A DNA stretch of 39,385 nt from a bacterium BMS3Bbin13 (GTDB taxonomy: Bacteria; Pseudomonadota; Gammaproteobacteria; 21-64-14). The stretch is taken from contig BDTW01000040.1 of NCBI GenBank assembly GCA_002897735.1, positions 1-39,385 of the forward strand, given 5' to 3'. The translations under genes were made by a program, and so were the position numbers. Numbering within the stretch: the stretch's first letter is position 1; each line of letters opens with the position of its first letter. Below are positions 9,530 through 18,337 of the stretch, in pieces. The notes under the pieces are model-generated. The model searched no databases. It was not told the DNA's origin and saw only the letters and a program-made list of their open reading frames with translations.

Positions 9530-10093
9530 ATGATTGGGGCTACGGATCTCACGAATCACTTCCTGATCGCCATGCCGCAGCTCGCGGACCCGAATTTCTC
9601 CCGGACGGTGACCTACGTCTGCGAGTACGACGGGAAAGGGGCGCTCGGAATCGTGATCAATCGGCCGCTGGAGCTGCGGCTCGGGGAAGTCCTCGCCCAC
9701 ATGGATCTGAAGGTCGACAGCGACGCGGTCGCCGCCATGCCCGTGTACCTGGGCGGTCCGGTGCAGACCGACCGGGGTTTCGTGTTGCACCGCGGGGACC
9801 GCCGCTGGGAGACGACGCTGGCCGTGACCGAGGACATCGCGGTGACCTCCTCGCGCGACATCCTCGTCGACATCGCCCGCGGCGAAGGACCGGAGCAACT
9901 GCTCGTGGCGCTCGGTTACGCGGGCTGGGGCGCCGGCCAACTGGAACAGGAGATGGCCGAGAATTCCTGGCTCAGCGGCCCGGCGGACCCGGAGATCCTG
10001 TTCGAGATCCCCGATGAGACACGCTGGGAGGCTGCCGCGGCGCGCCTCGGGGTGGATCTCGGCCTGCTGCCGGGGCAGGCCGGCCACGGATGA
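9530..10093 (+). CDS. yqgE: YqgE/AlgH family protein
   Basis: Conserved small protein of the UPF0301/AlgH family, molecular role not settled; named AlgH in Pseudomonas for an effect on alginate. 187 aa from the ATG at 9530. Typical segments: LTNHFLIAMPQLADPNFSRT at the N-terminus, GALGIVINRPLELRLGEVL, VYLGGPVQTDRGFVLH, and GYAGWGAGQLEQEMAENSWL. An in-frame GTG at 9503 would add 9 residues and sits after a G-rich stretch; I prefer the ATG, where family similarity begins. The stop overlaps the ruvX start by 4 nt. This yqgE-ruvX pair is widely conserved. Confidence 0.92.
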   Translation: MIGATDLTNHFLIAMPQLADPNFSRTVTYVCEYDGKGALGIVINRPLELRLGEVLAHMDLKVDSDAVAAMPVYLGGPVQTDRGFVLHRGDRRWETTLAVTEDIAVTSSRDILVDIARGEGPEQLLVALGYAGWGAGQLEQEMAENSWLSGPADPEILFEIPDETRWEAAAARLGVDLGLLPGQAGHG

Positions 10094-10575
10094 GCGGGAA
10101 TCCGCCTCGAACCACGCCGCGGGCGACGCCACAGCGCACCTGCCTCGGTTTCGACTACGGGCTGCGGCGCATCGGGGTCGCCGTCGGCGAGACGCTGACG
10201 GGAAGCGCCCGGCCGTTGCAGACGGTGGCGGCGCGCGACGGCGAGCCGGACTGGGACGCCCTCGGCGGGCTGATCCGTTCCTGGGAACCGGACGCCCTAG
10301 TGGTGGGGGTACCGCTGCACCTGGACGGCGCGCGACAACCCATGACCGACGCGGCGCAGCGCTTCGCACGCCGGCTCGAAGGCCGCTACCGGCTGCCCGT
10401 GCACCGGGTCGACGAGCGCCTGAGCAGCGACGAGGCGCGGCGGGTGCTCGCCGCACGCGGCGTCTCCGGGCGCGCCGCGCGCACGCGGCTCGATCCGGTG
10501 GCCGCGCAGATCATCCTCGAGACCTGGCTCAATCGACGGGTGGCCGATACCCATGACACAGACACTGAACGCTGA
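10090..10575 (+). CDS. ruvX: RuvX/YqgF, Holliday-junction-resolvase-like nuclease
   Basis: RNase H-fold protein of the YqgF family, linked to 16S rRNA 3'-end processing and proposed as an alternative Holliday junction resolvase. 161 aa. Visible motifs are LGFDYGLRRIGVAVG with the first catalytic Asp, LVVGVPLHLDG, and VDERLSSDEARRV with the second acidic site. An Asp in RLDPVAAQIILETWL completes the active site. The N-terminus carries about 17 extra residues before the core. It overlaps yqgE at its start and pyrR by 23 nt at its end, so translation is probably coupled through the whole block. Confidence 0.94.
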   Translation: MSGNPPRTTPRATPQRTCLGFDYGLRRIGVAVGETLTGSARPLQTVAARDGEPDWDALGGLIRSWEPDALVVGVPLHLDGARQPMTDAAQRFARRLEGRYRLPVHRVDERLSSDEARRVLAARGVSGRAARTRLDPVAAQIILETWLNRRVADTHDTDTER

Positions 10576-11071
10576 GGAAATCGAAGCGCTGATCGAGGCG
10601 ATGGCCGGGCGGCTGCGGGCGCTCATCACGGAACGCCGCCTCGACGAGGCCGCCATGATCGGGATCCACACCGGCGGCGTGTGGGTGGCGAGCCGGCTGC
10701 ACCGCCGGCTCGCGCTGGCCGAACCGCTGGGCGCCCTCGACATCTCCTTCTACCGGGACGACTTCACCCGCATCGGTATGAATCCCCAGGTGCGCCCGTC
10801 GCAACTGCCGTTCAACGTCGACGACCGGCACATTATTCTGGTGGACGACGTCCTGCACACCGGGCGCACCATCCGCGCGGCCCTCAACGAGATCTTCGAC
10901 TACGGGCGCCCCGCCTCGATCCTGCTGGCGGTGCTCGTGGAGCGCAGCGGCCGCGAGTTGCCCATCGAGGCGCAGGTGGTGGGCCGGCACATGGAACTCA
11001 GGCGCCGCGAGCACGCCAAACTCAGCGGACCCGAGCCTCTCAGCCTCACCGTAATCCACAAGGACCCATGA
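10553..11071 (+). CDS. pyrR: PyrR, pyrimidine operon regulator / uracil phosphoribosyltransferase family
   Basis: PyrR is a PRPP-binding protein of the type I phosphoribosyltransferase fold. In Bacillus it binds pyr mRNA and attenuates transcription; in gammaproteobacteria the role is less clear. 172 aa. The PRPP loop [17 protein letters not shown] is intact (about residues 97-113), preceded by [10 protein letters not shown] with the residues typical of PyrR. It overlaps ruvX by 23 nt, and its TGA overlaps the pyrB ATG. I see no antiterminator/terminator leader or PyrR-binding loop in front of it, because it sits inside coding sequence, so RNA control here is unproven. Confidence 0.93.
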   Translation: MTQTLNAEEIEALIEAMAGRLRALITERRLDEAAMIGIHTGGVWVASRLHRRLALAEPLGALDISFYRDDFTRIGMNPQVRPSQLPFNVDDRHIILVDDVLHTGRTIRAALNEIFDYGRPASILLAVLVERSGRELPIEAQVVGRHMELRRREHAKLSGPEPLSLTVIHKDP

Positions 11072-12072
11072 GCGGCGCCAACCTCCAGGTCGACGAGAAC
11101 GGTCGGCTGCGCCATTTTCTGACCGTCGAAGGGCTGCACCGCGGACTGTTGGTCGAGATTATGGACACCGCGGAATCGTTCCTGGGCGTCGTCGAGCAGA
11201 GCGTCAAGAAGGTCCCCCTGCTGCGCGGCAAGACCATCGTCAACCTCTTCTTCGAGGCCAGCACCCGCACGCGCACGACCTTCGAGCTGGCGGCCAAGCG
11301 CCTGTCCGCCGACGTGCTGAACATCAACGTCGACGCCTCGGCCACGGTCAAGGGCGAGACGCTGCTCGACACGTTGCGCAACCTGGAGGCGATGCACTGC
11401 GACATGTTCGTGGTGCGCCACGCCGACAGCGGCACCGCGCACTTCTTCGCACGGCACGCCGCGCCCCACGTGAGCGTGATCAACGCCGGCGACGGGCGAC
11501 ACGCGCACCCCACCCAGGCGTTGCTCGACATGCTCACGATCCGCCGGCACAAGGGCGGATTCGACCGGCTGCGGGTAGTCATCGTGGGGGACATCCTGCA
11601 CTCGCGGGTGGCGCGCTCCCAGATCCGGGCCCTCAACCTCCTCGGCGCGGGCGAGGTACGGGTCGTGGCGCCGCACACGCTGCTGCCCGTGCGGGCCGAG
11701 ACCTTGGGAGTCCGCGTCTTCCATGATCTCGAGGCCGGCATCCGCGACGCCGACGTCATCATCATGCTGCGCCTGCAACACGAGCGCATGCGCGGCGCCC
11801 TGCTGCCGAGCGAGCACGAGTACTTCCGGCTGTTCGGACTGACCGCGGAGCGGCTCACGCTGGCCGCGCCCGAGGCGATCGTCATGCACCCGGGTCCGAT
11901 CAACCGCGGCGTCGAGATAGACTCGCAGGTGGCCGACGGCGCGCACTCCGTGATCCTCGAACAGGTCCACTACGGGATCGCCGTGCGCATGGCGGTGATG
12001 TCGCTCGCCATGCACCGGCGGATACCGGCCCCCGAGGCGCGCGAAGCCGGGGCCGAGCGGGAGATCGGATGA
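11068..12072 (+). CDS. pyrB: Aspartate carbamoyltransferase catalytic chain
   Basis: Catalyses carbamoyl phosphate + aspartate to carbamoyl aspartate, the committed step of pyrimidine synthesis. 334 aa from the ATG that overlaps the pyrR stop. Signature segments: [20 protein letters not shown] (carbamoyl-phosphate site), the [17 protein letters not shown] block, and [12 protein letters not shown] near the C-terminus. There is no pyrI regulatory subunit. Instead pyrB overlaps a dihydroorotase-like gene by 4 nt, the arrangement of class A transcarbamoylases such as that of Pseudomonas, where the two chains form a dodecamer (family knowledge). Confidence 0.96.
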   Translation: MSGANLQVDENGRLRHFLTVEGLHRGLLVEIMDTAESFLGVVEQSVKKVPLLRGKTIVNLFFEASTRTRTTFELAAKRLSADVLNINVDASATVKGETLLDTLRNLEAMHCDMFVVRHADSGTAHFFARHAAPHVSVINAGDGRHAHPTQALLDMLTIRRHKGGFDRLRVVIVGDILHSRVARSQIRALNLLGAGEVRVVAPHTLLPVRAETLGVRVFHDLEAGIRDADVIIMLRLQHERMRGALLPSEHEYFRLFGLTAERLTLAAPEAIVMHPGPINRGVEIDSQVADGAHSVILEQVHYGIAVRMAVMSLAMHRRIPAPEAREAGAEREIG

Positions 12073-13379
12073 CGGGCATCGAACGCGAGAGCGAAACCCC
12101 GGCCACGGTGATCCGCGGCGCCCGCGTCATCGATCCCGCGGACGGCGTGGACGGCGTACACGACCTGTTCCTGCAGAACGGGTGCGTAGCGGCCCTCGAC
12201 CGGGCCCCACCGGGATTCCGCGCCGAGGTCGAGATCGACGCCCGCGACCGCGTGGCCTGTCCCGGTATCGTCGATCTGTGCGCGCGGTTGCGCGAGCCCG
12301 GCCAGGAGCACAAGGCCACCATCGCCAGCGAGACCGCGGCCGCGGTGCGGGCGGGCATCACCAGCGTGTGCTGCCCGCCGGACACCCGGCCGGTGATCGA
12401 CACCCCGGCGGTGGTGGAGCTGATCCGCCGGCGCGCCGAACAGCAGGGCGCCGCGCGGGTATTCACCGTCGGCGCACTGACGCAGGGGCTCGCGGGCTCG
12501 CAACTGACCGAGATGGCCGCACTCAAGGCCGCCGGCTGCGTGGGCGTGAGCAACGCGCCGGCGCCGTTGGCCAGCCTGCTGGTGCTGCGCCGCGCTCTGG
12601 AATACGCCGCCACTTTCGATCTCACCGTCTTCCTGCAGGCCGAGGAACCGTCGCTGCAGGACGGGGGCTGCGTGCACGAGGGCGCACTTGCCACGCGCCT
12701 CGGGCTGCCGGGCATTCCGGAGGCCGCCGAGACCGCGGCGCTCGCCGCGGCGCTGGCGCTGATCGAGCAGACCGGCGTGCGCGCGCACTTCTGCCGGCTG
12801 TCGGCGGCGCGTTCCGTGCGCATGGTGGCGCGCGCCCGTCACGACGGGGTGCCGGTCAGCGCCGACGTCTGCGCCCACCAGTTGTTCCTGACGGAGACCG
12901 ACGTCGCCGAGTTCAACGCCCTCTACCACGTGCGCCCGCCACTGCGCACACGACACGACCGCGACGGGCTGCGCGAGGGCCTCGCACAGGGGGTGCTCGA
13001 CGCCGTGTGTTCCGACCACCAGCCGCACGAGGCCGACGCCAAACTCGCCCCGTTTCCCGCCACGGAGCCCGGGATCTCCGGCCTGGAGACCCTGCTGCCG
13101 CTGACGCTGCGGCTGGTCGAGGAGGGGGTGCTCGATCTGCCCACCGCCATTGCACGGCTCACCGTGGACCCGGCGCGCATCCTCGGTATCCCCCACGGCA
13201 CGCTGGCGCCCGGGGCGGCGGCCGACGTGTGCATCTTCGACCCGCGGCGACCCTGGCGCCTGGATGCGGACACCCTGCACAGTCGGGGACGCAACACACC
13301 GTTCCTGGGCTGGGAGTTCACGGGCCGGGTCACGCATACGCTGGTAGGCGGAAGGATCGTGTTCGAGGATCGCGGATGA
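12069..13379 (+). CDS. pyrC': Non-catalytic dihydroorotase-like subunit (PyrC'/PyrX)
   Basis: Homologue of type I dihydroorotase, 436 aa, with the amidohydrolase fold intact along its length. The active site is not. The metal-binding H-x-H before LREPG is replaced by Cys71 and Arg73 ([10 protein letters not shown]). The His of the usual HxE site is Gln190 (LQAEEPSL). The second His of the HxxH site is Arg243 (HFCRLS). Only SDHQPH (about 315-320) keeps the family form. It should not hydrolyse dihydroorotate. As in Pseudomonas, it probably serves as the structural partner that assembles PyrB into active aspartate transcarbamoylase. It overlaps pyrB by 4 nt. An active pyrC must lie elsewhere. 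Confidence 0.92.
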   Translation: MTGIERESETPATVIRGARVIDPADGVDGVHDLFLQNGCVAALDRAPPGFRAEVEIDARDRVACPGIVDLCARLREPGQEHKATIASETAAAVRAGITSVCCPPDTRPVIDTPAVVELIRRRAEQQGAARVFTVGALTQGLAGSQLTEMAALKAAGCVGVSNAPAPLASLLVLRRALEYAATFDLTVFLQAEEPSLQDGGCVHEGALATRLGLPGIPEAAETAALAAALALIEQTGVRAHFCRLSAARSVRMVARARHDGVPVSADVCAHQLFLTETDVAEFNALYHVRPPLRTRHDRDGLREGLAQGVLDAVCSDHQPHEADAKLAPFPATEPGISGLETLLPLTLRLVEEGVLDLPTAIARLTVDPARILGIPHGTLAPGAAADVCIFDPRRPWRLDADTLHSRGRNTPFLGWEFTGRVTHTLVGGRIVFEDRG

Positions 13380-14299
13380 GCGACGCGACGTACGCACGCC
13401 GGACGACGATCTTCGTGGAGGATGCGGAGATCCTGGCGCACGAGGCGTTTGCGGCCCGCCAGCACGTGCTGCGGGTGCAGGCCCCGCGTTGCGCCCGGCA
13501 CGCCACCCCCGGAAGCTTCGCCCACCTGCGCTGCGACCCCGCCCTGCCGATGCGCCGCCCGCTGTCGATCATGCGCACGGATCCCGAGGCCGGATGGGTG
13601 GAATTCCTATATAAAGTCGTCGGCACCGGCACGCGGGCGCTCGCCGGGCGCCGCCCGGGGGAACGACTCAATCTGCTCGGGCCGATCGGCCGAGGCTTCG
13701 AGACCCGTCCCGAGCGGCCTCGCCGCCTCCTGATCGGGGGTGGCGTGGGCATCCCGCCCCTGATCTTCCTGGCCGAGACCCTGCACCGGAGCGGCGCGGA
13801 CGCCGCGACCCTGGTGCTGATGGGCTCGGAGACGGAATTCCCGTTCACCGCCCGGCCGTCGAAGATCCTGGTCCCGGGGATGCCGGACGGCGTGATCGCG
13901 GCACTGCCGCTGCTCGATGACCAAGGGATCCCCAGCCGCCTGGCGAGCGGGCGCGGGGAGCCGGGCTGCCACCCCGGCCACGTCACCGAACTGGCCGGGC
14001 ACTGGCTCGCGGCACTGGCGCCGGAGGCGTTGGGCGAGGTCGAGGTGTTCGCCTGCGGGCCGAGCGCCATGCTGCGCGCCGGCGCCGCCCTGGCCGCGCG
14101 TTTCGAGGTGCCCTGCCAAGTCTCGCTCGAGGAATTCATGGCCTGCGCGGTGGGCGGCTGCGCCGGCTGCGCCGTGCCGGTGCGCGGCCCCGCGGGCGTG
14201 GTCATGAAACGCGTGTGCGTGGACGGACCCGTATTCGACGCGCATGACGTATTCGACGGGGCGTCGGCGGGCCAAGGCCCGCCCTCCGGGAGAACGTAA
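13376..14299 (+). CDS. pyrK: PyrK-like dihydroorotate dehydrogenase electron-transfer subunit
   Basis: FAD- and [2Fe-2S]-binding reductase subunit. In class 1B dihydroorotate dehydrogenase it passes electrons from dihydroorotate to NAD. 307 aa. The order is as expected: flavin motif RPLS at 61-64, nucleotide motif GGGVGIPP at 121-128, the CGP turn near 227, and a cluster Cys set C257, C262, C265, C281 (CX4CX2CX15C). The start overlaps the pyrC' stop by 4 nt. No pyrD lies in the window. The last residues and the stop codon are encoded inside a palindromic repeat, so the natural C-terminus may have been altered. A relative that serves another oxidoreductase cannot be excluded. Confidence 0.85.
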   Translation: MSDATYARRTTIFVEDAEILAHEAFAARQHVLRVQAPRCARHATPGSFAHLRCDPALPMRRPLSIMRTDPEAGWVEFLYKVVGTGTRALAGRRPGERLNLLGPIGRGFETRPERPRRLLIGGGVGIPPLIFLAETLHRSGADAATLVLMGSETEFPFTARPSKILVPGMPDGVIAALPLLDDQGIPSRLASGRGEPGCHPGHVTELAGHWLAALAPEALGEVEVFACGPSAMLRAGAALAARFEVPCQVSLEEFMACAVGGCAGCAVPVRGPAGVVMKRVCVDGPVFDAHDVFDGASAGQGPPSGRT

Positions 14300-14340
14300 C
14301 CCGACTTAGCGGGGCAAGGCCCGCCCTACGGGAGAACGTA
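14267..14340. repeat. 42-bp-period palindromic REP-like repeat (about 1.8 copies)
   Basis: A 32-nt unit at 14267-14298 recurs at 14309-14340 with two mismatches, 10 nt apart. The first unit opens with a perfect palindrome, GCGGGCC-AA-GGCCCGC; the second copy has one stem mismatch. The first copy carries the pyrK stop codon. The form resembles GC-rich REP-type elements scattered between genes in gammaproteobacteria; mobility is inferred, not seen. Confidence 0.7.
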
Positions 14341-14341
14341 G

Positions 14342-14359
14342 GGCCGGGCTCGCCCGGCC
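14342..14359. terminator. GC-rich hairpin between converging pyrK and pilU
   Basis: A perfect 8-bp stem with a 2-nt central gap, GGCCGGGC-TC-GCCCGGCC, sits in the 88-nt gap where pyrK and pilU converge. It has no T-run on either side, so it is not a classic intrinsic terminator. It could still block read-through from both sides, alone or with the REP-like repeat just before it. Confidence 0.45.
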
Positions 14360-14387
14360 GACGGCGCCATTGCGGGCCGAAACCGCC

Positions 14388-15506
14388 CTACTCCTCGACC
14401 AGCGACACCCCCTCGAGCGCGGCACCGTCGTACCGGTCGGGACCGCTCTTGCCGAGCTTGATCATCAGACGCACCTCGTTGGCCGAATCGGCGTGCTGGA
14501 TCGCGTCCTCGTAGGTGATCTCCCCGGCGGCGTGCAGCTCGTAGAGCGCCTGGTCGAAGGTTACCATCCCCTGCTGCGTGGACTTCTTCATCAGATCCTT
14601 GAGCTTGTAGATCTCGCCCTTGCGGATGAGGTCCGCGACGAGCGGCGTGTTGATGAGGATCTCCACCGCGATGCGCCGCCCCTTGCCGTCGGGCGTCGGG
14701 ATGAGCTGCTGGGCGATCAGCGCCCGCAGGTTCAGCGATAGTTCCATGAGGAGCTGATTGCGCCGGTCCTCCGGGAAGAAGTTGATGATCCGGTCGAGGG
14801 CCTGATTGGCATTGTTGGCGTGCAGGGTCGCCAGACACAGGTGCCCCGTCTCGGCGAAGACGATCGCGTAGTCCATGGTCTCGCGGGTGCGAACCTCGCC
14901 GATCAGGATCACGTCCGGCGCCTGGCGCAGGGTGTTCTTGAGGGCCACCTCGAAGGACTCGGTGTCGAGGCCCACCTCGCGCTGCGTGACGATGCAGCCG
15001 GCGTGCTGGTGGACGAACTCGATCGGGTCCTCGATGGTGACGATATGGCCGCTGCTGTTGTGGTTGCGGTAGCCGATCACCGCCGCCAGCGACGTCGACT
15101 TTCCGGTCCCGGTGGCGCCCACGAAGATGATCAGCCCGCGCTTGGTCATCGCCAGGGTCTTGACGATGGGCGGCAGCTTGAGTTGCTCGACCTCCGGGAT
15201 CTTGATCTTGATGCGACGCAGGACCATGCCGGCGTGGTTGCGCTGCTGGAAGGCGCTCACCCGGAAGCGGCCGATCCCCGAGGCGCTGATGGCGAAGTTG
15301 CATTCGCGGGTCTCTTCGAATTCCTCGCGCTGGCGCTCGCTCATGACGCCCAGCACCACCTCGTGTGCCTGATCCGCGGTCAGGGCCGTCTGCGAGGCCG
15401 GCGTGATGCGTCCGTTGATCTTGAGGCTGGGCGGCAGACCGGCGGTGATGAACAGGTCCGACGCTTCGCGGTGCACCATCAGTTTCAGCAGCGATGTGAA
15501 ATCCAT
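14388..15506 (-). CDS. pilU: PilU, type IV pilus retraction ATPase
   Basis: Hexameric secretion-type ATPase that works with PilT to retract type IV pili. 372 aa. The N-terminus has the PAS-like segment ASDLFITAGLPPSLKINGRI, and Walker A GATGTGKST is at about 130-138. The Asp box TIEDPIEFVHQH and the His box (HLCLATLHANNANQALDRII) follow. The extended C-terminal tail, beyond PilT length, is a PilU trait. GAGAGG lies about 6 nt before the ATG. It follows pilT by 60 nt on the same strand, the standard pilTU order. Confidence 0.95.
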   Translation of the reverse strand: MDFTSLLKLMVHREASDLFITAGLPPSLKINGRITPASQTALTADQAHEVVLGVMSERQREEFEETRECNFAISASGIGRFRVSAFQQRNHAGMVLRRIKIKIPEVEQLKLPPIVKTLAMTKRGLIIFVGATGTGKSTSLAAVIGYRNHNSSGHIVTIEDPIEFVHQHAGCIVTQREVGLDTESFEVALKNTLRQAPDVILIGEVRTRETMDYAIVFAETGHLCLATLHANNANQALDRIINFFPEDRRNQLLMELSLNLRALIAQQLIPTPDGKGRRIAVEILINTPLVADLIRKGEIYKLKDLMKKSTQQGMVTFDQALYELHAAGEITYEDAIQHADSANEVRLMIKLGKSGPDRYDGAALEGVSLVEE

Positions 15507-15566
15507 GGTCGACCTCTCTGGCTCGTGCGAAGATCCGGATCGTCACCCGTCCGCCCCGTGCTTCGT

Positions 15567-16604
15567 TCAGTGGAACAGGCCCTTGTTGACGGCCCTGGCA
15601 CGCGCCTCGATCCGGCTCACCAGCCCGCGCCGCACCAGTTCCTGCAAGTGCTGGTCGAGTGTCTGCATGCCCTGCCCCTGTCCGGTCTGGATGGCCGAGT
15701 ACATCTGCGCCACCTTGTCCTCGCGGATCAGGTTGCGAATCGCGGGCGTGCCGATCATGATCTCCCAGGCCGCCGTGCGCCCGCCCCCGTTCTTTTTGAG
15801 CAGGGTCTGGGAGACGACCGCCCGCAGTGATTCGGACAGCATGGAACGCACCATCGACTTCTCACCCGCCGGGAAGACGTCGATGATGCGGTCGATGGTC
15901 TTGGCCGAGGAACTGGTGTGCAGGGTACCGAACACCAGATGGCCGGTCTCGGCCGCGGTCAACGCCAGGCGGATCGTCTCCAGGTCGCGCATCTCGCCCA
16001 GCAGAATGATGTCCGGGTCCTCGCGCAACGCCGAACGCAGGGCCTCGCTGAACCCCAGGGTGTCGCGATGCACCTCGCGCTGGTTGATCAGGCACTTCTT
16101 GCTCTCGTGCACGAACTCGATCGGGTCCTCGATGGTGAGGATGTGGGCGAAGTGATGGTCGTTGAGGTAGTCGATCATCGCCGCGAGCGTCGTCGACTTA
16201 CCCGAACCGGTGGGACCGGTCACCAGCACCAGGCCGCGGGGCTGGTCGGTGACCTCCTTGAAGATCGGCGGGCAACCCAGGTCCTCCAGGGACAGGATCT
16301 TGGTCGGGATAGTCCGGAACACCGCGCCCGACCCGCGGTTTTGGTTGAAGACGTTGACCCGGAAACGCGCCAGGCCGGGCAGCGCGAAGGAGAAGTCGGT
16401 CTCGAGAAATTCCTCGTAGTCCTTGCGCTGTTTGTCGTTCATGATGTCGTAGACGAGCGAGTGGACCGTCTTGTGATCCACGGCCGGCACGTTGATACGG
16501 CGGATATCCCCGTCCACCCGGATCATCGGCGGGAGCCCGGCGGAGAGGTGCAGGTCAGAGGCGCTGTTCTTGACGGAAAAGGCGAGCAGTTCGGCGATAT
16601 CCAT
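15567..16604 (-). CDS. pilT: PilT, type IV pilus retraction ATPase
   Basis: Main motor for pilus retraction and twitching motility, acting at the inner-membrane base of the pilus. 345 aa, the normal size. Visible are ASDLHLSAGLPPMIRVDG at the N-terminus, Walker A GPTGSGKST at 130-138, the Asp box ILTIEDPIEFVHESK, the Walker B region IILLGEMRDLETI, the His box HLVFGTLHTSSSAKTIDRII, and the AIRNLIRE motif typical of PilT near the C-terminus. A strong GGAGGAG lies just before the ATG. It is divergent from yggS across 116 bp, the same order as in Pseudomonas. Confidence 0.97.
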   Translation of the reverse strand: MDIAELLAFSVKNSASDLHLSAGLPPMIRVDGDIRRINVPAVDHKTVHSLVYDIMNDKQRKDYEEFLETDFSFALPGLARFRVNVFNQNRGSGAVFRTIPTKILSLEDLGCPPIFKEVTDQPRGLVLVTGPTGSGKSTTLAAMIDYLNDHHFAHILTIEDPIEFVHESKKCLINQREVHRDTLGFSEALRSALREDPDIILLGEMRDLETIRLALTAAETGHLVFGTLHTSSSAKTIDRIIDVFPAGEKSMVRSMLSESLRAVVSQTLLKKNGGGRTAAWEIMIGTPAIRNLIREDKVAQMYSAIQTGQGQGMQTLDQHLQELVRRGLVSRIEARARAVNKGLFH

Positions 16605-16720
16605 GCATCTCCTCCGGGGGTCTCCCCTGGCGTACGGGCGGGCCGTTCCGCTAATATCCCGGCTCGCAACCCTGTTTAGCGTCCGCAGGGGCCGGGGCCT
16701 TGAGCCCAGCGGAGAATACC

Positions 16721-17419
16721 GTGGCCATTTCTGACCCGAGTACCATACCCAAGCGCGTGCGCGAGATCCAAGCCCGCATCCGCGAGGCCGAGTCCCGCCA
16801 CCGCCGCGCGCCCGGCTCCGTGGCGCTGCTGGCGGTGAGCAAGGGCCATGGCGCGGAGGCGATCCGGGCCGCCGCCGGCGCGGGCCTCACCCGCTTCGGG
16901 GAGAGTTACCTGCAAGAGGCCCTGGCGAAGCGCGCGCGGCTCACCGACCTCGACGCGGAATGGCACTTCATCGGTCCGATTCAGTCGAACAAGACCCGCG
17001 AGATCGCCGCCGGCTTCGATTGGGTGCACGGCGTGGACCGGGTCAAGGTCGCCCGGCGCCTCAACGATCAGCGTGCCGCCGTGCTGCCCCCCCTGCAAGT
17101 ATGCGTACAGATCAATCTCAGCGGCGAGGCGGGCAGGTCGGGGGTCGCCCCCGGGGACCTCGGGGACCTGACGGCGCTCGTGCGCACCCTGCCGCGACTG
17201 CGACTGCGCGGGCTGATGGGCATCCCCGCGCGGGTGACCGGACTCGCCGCCCAGCGGCGCGCCCTGCGCCCGTTGCGTGAGGCCTTCGATGCACTCAACC
17301 TCGCGGGCTTCGCGCTCGACACCCTGTCCATGGGCATGACCGGCGACCTGGAGGCGGCGGTGGCCGAGGGCGCCACCCTCGTGCGGATCGGGACCGGCGT
17401 GTTCGGCCCGCGCGGGTGA
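16721..17419 (+). CDS. yggS: YggS/PLPBP family pyridoxal-phosphate-binding protein
   Basis: PLP homeostasis protein of the alanine-racemase-like barrel fold; it has no clear enzyme activity but buffers vitamin B6 and affects amino acid pools. About 232 aa. The PLP lysine lies in LLAVSKGHGAEAIRAA; other family marks are FGESYLQEA, WHFIGPIQSNKTREIA, LSMGMTGDLEAAVAEG and RIGTGVFG. I chose the GTG at 16721, which has GGAG 7 nt upstream; a TTG 21 nt further upstream is open but less well placed. The proC and yggT genes follow, a widely conserved order. Confidence 0.93.
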   Translation: MAISDPSTIPKRVREIQARIREAESRHRRAPGSVALLAVSKGHGAEAIRAAAGAGLTRFGESYLQEALAKRARLTDLDAEWHFIGPIQSNKTREIAAGFDWVHGVDRVKVARRLNDQRAAVLPPLQVCVQINLSGEAGRSGVAPGDLGDLTALVRTLPRLRLRGLMGIPARVTGLAAQRRALRPLREAFDALNLAGFALDTLSMGMTGDLEAAVAEGATLVRIGTGVFGPRG

Positions 17420-17507
17420 TGCACGCGCCGTCGAAGCCGGGCACGGTACGAACTCCTGAGCCCGACAGTCTGCTAGACTGGCGCCCTCGGACGGGAACCC
17501 CCGCGGT

Positions 17508-18335
17508 ATGATCGACGCGAACATCACCTTTATCGGCGGCGGCAACATGGCCCGAAGCCTGATCGGCGGCCTGCTTGCCGACGGCACGGACCCGCAGCGC
17601 ATCCGTGTGGCGGACCCGGACCCGGGACGACGCGAGGGCCTCACCGCGCAGGGGCCGGTGCGCGTGTTCGCGGACAACGCCGCCGCCGCGGCCGACGCCG
17701 ACGCCGTGGTGTTCGCGGTCAAACCCCAGGTATTGCGTGCCGCCGCCTCGCAGTTGGCGCCGGTGGTGCACCGCGAGCGCCCGCTGGTGATCTCGATCGC
17801 CGCGGGAATCCGCAGCGCCGACCTCGATCGCTGGCTGGGCGGGGACGCGGTCGTGGTCCGCGCCATGCCCAACACGCCGGCCCTGGTGCGCAGCGGGGCC
17901 ACCGCCCTGTACGCCAACTCCGCGGTGAGCGCCGTGCGGCGTGACCTCGCCGAGTCGATCCTGCGAGCGGTGGGGATCACCCTGTGGGTGGCGGACGAGG
18001 CGATGATGGACGCGGTCACCGCACTCTCCGGAAGCGGCCCCGCCTACTTCTTCCTGGTGATGGAGGCCTTGGAGGCGGCCGGCGTCGAACTCGGCCTGAC
18101 GCCGGAGACGGCCCGCCTGCTGACCCTCGAGACCGCCATCGGCACCGCACGCATCGCGATGGAATCCGACGAGGGCGTGGGTCGGCTGCGCCGGCGCGTG
18201 ACCTCGCCCGGCGGGACCACGGAAGCGGCCCTGGCGGTGCTGGAACAGGCGGGGTTGCACGAGCAGTTCCGTCGTGCGCTGCGCGCCGCGCGGGACCGCT
18301 CGTGCGCGCTGGCCGACGAGTTCGGGGCGTCCTGA
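17508..18335 (+). CDS. proC: Pyrroline-5-carboxylate reductase
   Basis: Last step of proline synthesis: reduces 1-pyrroline-5-carboxylate with NAD(P)H. 275 aa. The N-terminal Rossmann motif is ITFIGGGNMARSLIGGLL. The family blocks are VVFAVKPQVL, VISIAAGI, VVRAMPNTPALVRSGA, and the catalytic-dimer signature SGSGPAYFFLVMEAL. VTSPGGTTEAALAVLE lies near the end. The gene starts 88 nt after yggS and is followed 2 nt later by yggT. No strong ribosome-binding site is visible before the ATG. Confidence 0.96.
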   Translation: MIDANITFIGGGNMARSLIGGLLADGTDPQRIRVADPDPGRREGLTAQGPVRVFADNAAAAADADAVVFAVKPQVLRAAASQLAPVVHRERPLVISIAAGIRSADLDRWLGGDAVVVRAMPNTPALVRSGATALYANSAVSAVRRDLAESILRAVGITLWVADEAMMDAVTALSGSGPAYFFLVMEALEAAGVELGLTPETARLLTLETAIGTARIAMESDEGVGRLRRRVTSPGGTTEAALAVLEQAGLHEQFRRALRAARDRSCALADEFGAS

Positions 18336-18337
18336 CC

